Below, in pieces: positions 8,017 through 11,401 of a stretch of DNA of 11,401 bases; the stretch's first letter is position 1; every line of letters begins with the position of its first letter. This DNA is from Anaerolineae bacterium. GTDB taxonomy: Bacteria > Chloroflexota > Anaerolineae > Aggregatilineales > Phototrophicaceae. The DNA lies in the NCBI GenBank assembly GCA_025454715.1, contig JALONY010000014.1:1-11401 (forward strand), in the 5' to 3' direction. A program made the position numbers and the translations under genes. Below the pieces are notes generated by a model. The model did no database searches. It was not told where the DNA came from and was given only the letters and a program-made list of their open reading frames with translations.

Positions 8017-8150
8017 GTGCCACGTGCCTGACCATAAACGCCTATGAGATACCCCGATTATAGAGGCTGTTGGCTTTGTGCGCTGTCCGCCAGCGGTTTC
8101 ACGCTATACTCTTATCAAACCGACGGCACAGCGCACCGAAAGAGGACGCG
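8017..8150. promoter_or_regulatory. Divergent promoter region of the kinase and PspA-like genes
   Basis: The 134-base gap holds a -10 hexamer for each direction: TATAAT on the minus strand (8062-8057) for the kinase and TATACT on the plus strand (8105-8110) for the PspA-like gene. Each would give a leader of about 34 bases. Neither has a good -35 at 16-18 bases. The two boxes lie 42 bases apart, so polymerases or one bound regulator could affect both genes. Confidence 0.5.
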
Positions 8151-8945
8151 ATGGACGATTTGCTCAGGAAGCTCAATACGCTGGTCAGCGCACAGGTCAA
8201 CGACCTCGCCGCCAAGCTGCCCAGCCTCGACCGCAAGCCCGACCTGTCGCGGCAGGTGGCCGACCTGCGCCAGCGGGTGGGTGACGCGATGGCGCACGAG
8301 GAGCGCTTGCGCGCCGACATCGCCGCCCTCCAGCGCGAAATCGCGGCGCTGGACGAGCAGGTCAACACGGCGCTACAAAGCGGCCAAGAGCCGGTCGCCC
8401 GCGCCTTGCTGGAGCAGATGCAGCGCCTCGAGCGGCGCGTCAGCTTTGCCGAGGCCGACCTGCGCCAGCACCAAACCGCCGCCATCGACCTGATGCAGCG
8501 CGTGGGGGAGCTGGAAGCGGTGGTGCTCTCGCGGGACGAGGCCGCGCCCAGCGCGCCCACGCAGCAGGTCGCGCCCGCCCAACCCACCCAAGCCGCCCCC
8601 ATCACGCCCCAGCCTGCCGCCCAGCCCGCCGAGGCTCCGCGCCCGAAGGCGGGCGACCCCGACTATACGGCCAAAGACCTCGCCCGTGACGCCCGCGAGC
8701 AAGCCGATCAGCAAATGCAGCGCACCAGCGCCAATATGGAGCAGACCGGCGGCCTGCTGCGCGACATCCAAGCCCGCGCCAAATCGCGCATGGCCGAGCT
8801 TGACCGCCTGTTGCGCGAGGGCGGCCTGCTCGACCCCGCGCCCAATGCGCCCGCCCAGCCCCCCGCCACCCCGCCCGCCAGCGGCAAAGGCGGCGCACCG
8901 GAGGACATCGACGCCCGCATCCAGCGGCTGGTCAAGCCGGACTGA
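8151..8945 (+). CDS. PspA/IM30-like coiled-coil protein
   Basis: This 264-residue protein is soluble and mostly helical. A short amphipathic start (MDDLLRKLNTLVSAQVNDL) resembles the membrane-binding helix of PspA/IM30. A long coiled coil (about 31-125) contains ALQSGQEPVARALLEQM (74-90), close to the family's 'AL..G.E.LAR.AL' pattern. A Pro/Ala/Gln-rich linker (131-170), a second helical part (172-224) and a Pro-rich tail ending in a short helix (252-261) follow. PspA proteins coat and stabilise stressed membranes; E. coli PspA is about 222 residues without such linkers. I chose ATG 8151 because AGAGG lies 5 bases upstream and the family-like helix begins there; an upstream in-frame ATG at 8070 would lie before the promoter candidate. 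Family membership is inferred by eye, and an unrelated coiled-coil protein is possible. A strong terminator follows. Confidence 0.8.
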   Translation: MDDLLRKLNTLVSAQVNDLAAKLPSLDRKPDLSRQVADLRQRVGDAMAHEERLRADIAALQREIAALDEQVNTALQSGQEPVARALLEQMQRLERRVSFAEADLRQHQTAAIDLMQRVGELEAVVLSRDEAAPSAPTQQVAPAQPTQAAPITPQPAAQPAEAPRPKAGDPDYTAKDLARDAREQADQQMQRTSANMEQTGGLLRDIQARAKSRMAELDRLLREGGLLDPAPNAPAQPPATPPASGKGGAPEDIDARIQRLVKPD

Positions 8946-8980
8946 GCGCAGGGTACGGCGCACCCCACCCCGAAAGCGAA

Positions 8981-9014
8981 CACCCCCGCCGGTTTCTGGC
9001 GGGGGTGCTTTTTT
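8981..9014 (+). terminator. Intrinsic terminator of the PspA-like gene
   Basis: CACCCCCGCC (8981-8990) and GGCGGGGGTG (8998-9007) pair perfectly over 10 bases around a 7-base loop. C and six T residues follow. The element lies 35 bases after the stop codon. On the opposite strand no T-run follows, so it mainly serves the plus-strand gene, although it also separates it from the convergent minus-strand operon. Confidence 0.93.
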
Positions 9015-9032
9015 ATGGGGGGGAGCGGTCAA

Positions 9033-9395
9033 CTATACGCGGTCTGCCCAATAATCACAGACCGCCTCGAACTGGCCGCGCCAATACGCCTCGAGGTCGT
9101 CGGGGCTGCCGCCCTCGGCTTGGAAGATGGCGAAATAGCCTTGCCCGGGGATGCCGCTGTCCTTACGCACGACCAGCGCGGCGAGGCTGGGGATGCCCGC
9201 GTCGTCGTCCGCGTGGCTGAGGTGGTCGAGTAATTTGTGGAAGTGTGGGGCGCGGTGGTGCACCCGTGCGCTGGTGATGAGCTTGCACAGGTCGGAGTAG
9301 CACACCGTCCGGCGCTGCTTGGCATGAAAAATCAGGATGGCGCGCATCTCGTCCAGCACATCCGCCCAGTCGGCGACCGAAAAATCACGCGACAT
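9033..9395 (-). CDS. Small conserved-looking soluble protein of unknown function (120 aa)
   Basis: The 120-residue protein has no signal peptide or membrane span. Its recognisable parts are VCYSDL (31-36), a central helix with His residues (HHRAPHFHKLLDHL, 46-59), and PSLAALVVRKDSGIPGQGYF (69-88). The last resembles a motif I recall from small bacterial proteins of unknown role (roughly 'P.LSALVV.K.TG.PG.GFF'), with a YW-rich end (residues 115-116). I cannot name the family. It begins 4 bases after the stop of the upstream membrane-protein gene, so the two are probably co-transcribed and translationally coupled; GAGC just before the ATG is a weak ribosome site. A winged-helix-like fold is possible, but this is a guess. 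Confidence 0.75.
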   Translation of the reverse strand: MSRDFSVADWADVLDEMRAILIFHAKQRRTVCYSDLCKLITSARVHHRAPHFHKLLDHLSHADDDAGIPSLAALVVRKDSGIPGQGYFAIFQAEGGSPDDLEAYWRGQFEAVCDYWADRV

Positions 9396-9399
9396 CGGC

Positions 9400-9963
9400 T
9401 CAGCTCATTTGGAAGGCGGGCTGGCGCGCCTCGCCCGCCATCTGCTTGATCGCCCACGCCAACCCGTGCACCAGCAGGGCGTATAGCGCCCCACACGCGA
9501 GGTTGACCAGCACGGTCGGCAAGCCTTGCGTCACCCAATGGTCATCGGTGCCGAGGTTGGGGCGGACGGCCAAGACGAACAGCACCAACGCCCCGATTTC
9601 GCTGACGATGGCGAGGGTGATGAGCTTGCCGATTCGGTTGGAATCGCCGAGGTGCGGCACCAACATCAAGAGGGTGGCCGGTACGCCCAAGAAGAAAATC
9701 ATCCCAAAGAAAGACCCCGCCACCGAGACCCCCCAGACCACCGCGAGGATGGGGATGCCCCAACGCAACGAAAAGCTGGGCAGGTATAGGCGCAGGGTCA
9801 GCGCCAACAGCGCCCCACCACCCCACAGCGCGAGGTGGAACAAGACGGGTTCCAAGACGACGGCCATCTGGCCATGCAAGCCGAAACGTTCGAGGAGGGC
9901 GGGGAAGATGAACGCGGCACCCAGCATGTTCATCACGAGGTTACGGACGAGTGGACGGTGCAT
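9400..9963 (-). CDS. Multi-pass membrane protein of unknown function (about 6 TM, 187 aa)
   Basis: From ATG 9963 the protein is 187 residues with about six hydrophobic segments (roughly 7-25, 36-59, 69-83, 84-103, 114-133, 147-170) and a short polar tail. No catalytic or transport motif is recognised. I chose ATG 9963 because AAAGGAG stands 7 bases before it. A longer frame from ATG 9993 would add ten charged residues, cover that ribosome site and nearly reach the likely transcription start. It is the first gene of a two-gene operon with the 120-residue protein. Both could act together at the membrane, but nothing in the sequence says how. Confidence 0.8.
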   Translation of the reverse strand: MHRPLVRNLVMNMLGAAFIFPALLERFGLHGQMAVVLEPVLFHLALWGGGALLALTLRLYLPSFSLRWGIPILAVVWGVSVAGSFFGMIFFLGVPATLLMLVPHLGDSNRIGKLITLAIVSEIGALVLFVLAVRPNLGTDDHWVTQGLPTVLVNLACGALYALLVHGLAWAIKQMAGEARQPAFQMS

Positions 9964-10004
9964 CAGGTTGCTCCTTTCGGGCACACCACGCAAGGCTTAC
10001 CCCC

Positions 10005-10032
10005 ATGATACGCCCGAATCGCGACCGGTAAA
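10005..10032 (-). promoter_or_regulatory. Candidate sigma-70-type promoter of the membrane-protein operon
   Basis: On the minus strand TTTACC (10032-10027) and TATCAT (10010-10005) match four and five of six consensus bases, with a 16-base spacer. The predicted start near 9998 gives a leader of about 35 bases before ATG 9963, and supports that start over ATG 9993. Confidence 0.5.
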
Positions 10033-10065
10033 GCGCCCTGTTTGGGACAAAATCGCCAGCGCAAT

Positions 10066-10100
10066 CTAACGAATGATATTACACTGTCATTGTCCGTTAG
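10066..10100. promoter_or_regulatory. Imperfect inverted repeat (operator-like) before the CSLREA gene
   Basis: CTAACGAATGA (10066-10076) faces TCATTGTCCGTTAG (10087-10100). The arms are exact complements apart from a 3-base insertion (GTC) in the right arm. The 10-base centre, TATTACACTG, contains the weak -10 candidates of the plus-strand gene (TATTAC 10077-10082, TACACT 10080-10085). The position, 23 bases before the start codon, suits a repressor site. It has no T-run and its right arm ends just before the ribosome site, so an RNA hairpin is also possible. Confidence 0.45.
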
Positions 10101-10122
10101 CCCCAGCCCGAGGAGCGTTCCG

Positions 10123-11401
10123 ATGCGCCGCTTATCGCTCGTCCTGATGGTGTTGTGCCTTGGCGTGCTGAGCGCCAGCGCCCAGCAACAGCCCCTGCCG
10201 TTCCCGACCGACCCCGACGCGATACCGCCCATCGGTGCCGCGCCCAGCACCGCCTTAGCGTTCCCTAGCGATGAAATCGCGCCCTACGAGACCCCGCCCA
10301 TCGTGCCCGATTTCAGCACGTTGCCGCGCTTCACCCTGCTCGTCAACTCGCCCGCCGACGGTGAGGACGTGACGATTGACGGGGTGTGCCTCGCGGCGTC
10401 CGGCTTCTGCACGTTGCGCGCCGCCATCGCCGAGGCCAACAGCATCACCTCGTCCACCATCCTGCTGCCCCTCAACTCCTATACCCTAACGCTCGGCCAA
10501 TTGCCCACCATCACCGGAAGCGTCTACATCGTCGGCCAACCGGTCAACACCAACCAACTCGAACCCTTCCCCGTGATTTCCGGCAACAATACCAGCCGCA
10601 TCTTCGAGATTGCTTCGTCAGGGTTCTTGGGCGTTCAGGGCGTCACGCTCATCGACGGCTTCGCCAACGACGGCAACGGCGGGTGCGTGTTGGTGCAGGG
10701 CGGTGGCCTGCTGTCGATGGAATACAGTTCGTTGAGATCGTGCAGCGCAGACCTGACGGGCGGCGCGGTGTCTCTGGGCAATTTCGCCAGCGCCAACTTC
10801 AAAAATGTCAGCTTCATGGATAACGGCGCCCTCGGGGTGTCGGCGGTCGGCAGCCCGTTCGACGGTAGCGGCGCATCGTTGACCCTAACCAACGTCAGCG
10901 TGACCGGCGGTGTGTCGTCCAACGGGACGGCGGCGGTCAACATCACCAACGGCTGGCTGACGATGAACAACGTCACCATCAGCACCAACCAAGCCTCGAC
11001 CAGCGCCAGCGGCTTGGCGGTGCACCCCCGCAACGCCAGCGCGGTCAACCTCTCGCACGTCACCATCACCAACAACACCGGCACGCAAGTGGCCGCTGGG
11101 GGTGGCTTGTTGCGCTATGGCGGCGATTTCGGCCTCAACCTCGTCAACAGCGTGATTGCGGGCAACACCTATGTCGGAGACCCCACCCGGGACGATTGCA
11201 TCGACACCAGCGGGGTTAATCAGACGTTCGTCTCGGCACAGCACAGCGTGGTCGGGGTGTTGGGGGGCTGTACCACCTTCATCTCGACGCAGTTCACCAG
11301 CGGTGTGAGCGTGCCGTTTTTGCCGTTGGCGGGTTACTTCACGCGCAACCGGACGTTCACGCACGCCATCACGCCCGACAGCATCTTGTTCGACAATGCG
11401 T
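10123..11401 (+). CDS. Secreted CSLREA-domain parallel beta-helix protein (partial, C-terminus beyond right edge)
   Basis: ATG 10123 follows GAGGAG with 7 bases between, and the frame stays open to the edge (426 full codons). Residues 1-20 are a signal peptide, MRRLSLVLMVLCLGVLSASA, cut before QQQ. After a Pro-rich spacer comes a CSLREA-type domain (about 70-115): VNSPADGEDVTIDGVC, then CTLRAAIAEAN (96-106), a variant of the family CSLREAI..AN, with Cys89 and Cys96 as possible disulfide partners. Residues about 125-350 show repeated short strands with Asn turns (LTLTNVSVTGG, LTMNNVTIS, VNLSHVTITNN, LNLVNSVIAGN), typical of a right-handed parallel beta-helix. The last residues, AITPDSILFDNA, look like the start of a choice-of-anchor Q motif. 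Such proteins are surface or extracellular and often adhesive or glycan-related; the role here is unknown. Confidence 0.9.
   Translation, partial: MRRLSLVLMVLCLGVLSASAQQQPLPFPTDPDAIPPIGAAPSTALAFPSDEIAPYETPPIVPDFSTLPRFTLLVNSPADGEDVTIDGVCLAASGFCTLRAAIAEANSITSSTILLPLNSYTLTLGQLPTITGSVYIVGQPVNTNQLEPFPVISGNNTSRIFEIASSGFLGVQGVTLIDGFANDGNGGCVLVQGGGLLSMEYSSLRSCSADLTGGAVSLGNFASANFKNVSFMDNGALGVSAVGSPFDGSGASLTLTNVSVTGGVSSNGTAAVNITNGWLTMNNVTISTNQASTSASGLAVHPRNASAVNLSHVTITNNTGTQVAAGGGLLRYGGDFGLNLVNSVIAGNTYVGDPTRDDCIDTSGVNQTFVSAQHSVVGVLGGCTTFISTQFTSGVSVPFLPLAGYFTRNRTFTHAITPDSILFDNA

Noticed and set aside
6334..8031. Plus-strand frames of 290 and 255 codons (6334-7206, 7264-8031)
   Set aside because: They are antisense to the kinase gene and do not resemble any protein family.
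8070..8150. Longer start for the PspA-like protein at ATG 8070
   Set aside because: ATG 8151 has a good ribosome site and begins with the family-like amphipathic helix. The extension would begin before the TATACT box.
8373..9032. Minus-strand frame of 219 codons
   Set aside because: It is Gly/Arg-rich, antisense to the PspA-like gene, and would run through the strong terminator hairpin.
9964..9993. Longer start for the membrane protein at ATG 9993
   Set aside because: The strong AAAGGAG site lies within this stretch and points to ATG 9963. The ten extra residues are charged, not part of a membrane span.
1..11401. CRISPR array, tRNA, rRNA, insertion sequence or prophage
   Set aside because: No regular short direct repeats, no cloverleaf-like or conserved rRNA sequence, and no transposase, integrase or phage structural gene was seen on either strand.

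Overview
The window is G+C-rich and gene-dense. It looks like a chromosomal segment of a Chloroflexota bacterium, probably Anaerolineae-like. This is inferred from a Thr-Pro stalk behind a 'GQALVEY' Flp-type prepilin leader, a CSLREA/beta-helix surface protein, a multi-domain Ser/Thr kinase and an LCP protein. No phylogenetic marker is present, so the assignment is tentative. I see no tRNA, rRNA, CRISPR, insertion sequence or phage signature. Many long open frames lie antisense to the real genes and are products of base composition.

Layout: (1) 1-3737, minus: most of a giant surface protein cut by the left edge, with a class III prepilin-like leader, Thr-Pro linker, PA14-like domain and at least four repeats of a MAM/jelly-roll-like module. 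(2) 3738-3982: divergent promoter region. (3) 3983-4939, plus: a LytR-CpsA-Psr (LCP) protein, ending tail-to-tail with the kinase across a short palindrome. (4) 4984-8016, minus: a 1010-residue protein joining a Ser/Thr kinase, a helical HEAT-like region and about ten membrane spans. (5) 8151-8945, plus: a PspA/IM30-like coiled-coil protein divergent from the kinase, closed by a strong intrinsic terminator at 8981-9014. (6) 9033-9395 and 9400-9963, minus: a two-gene operon of a small soluble protein and a six-span membrane protein. (7) 10123 to the right edge, plus: a secreted CSLREA/parallel beta-helix protein, cut by the edge.

The shared theme is the cell envelope: two secreted or surface-displayed giants at the ends, an LCP enzyme acting at the wall, a membrane-embedded kinase and a PspA-like membrane-stress candidate. 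The kinase/PspA-like and prepilin-giant/LCP pairs each share a divergent control region, so co-regulation is possible, but nothing here proves a single pathway. Several candidate promoters put transcription starts only about 31-36 bases from the start codon. The most unusual items are the prepilin-anchored giant protein and the kinase-HEAT-10TM fusion with HLD in place of HRD.
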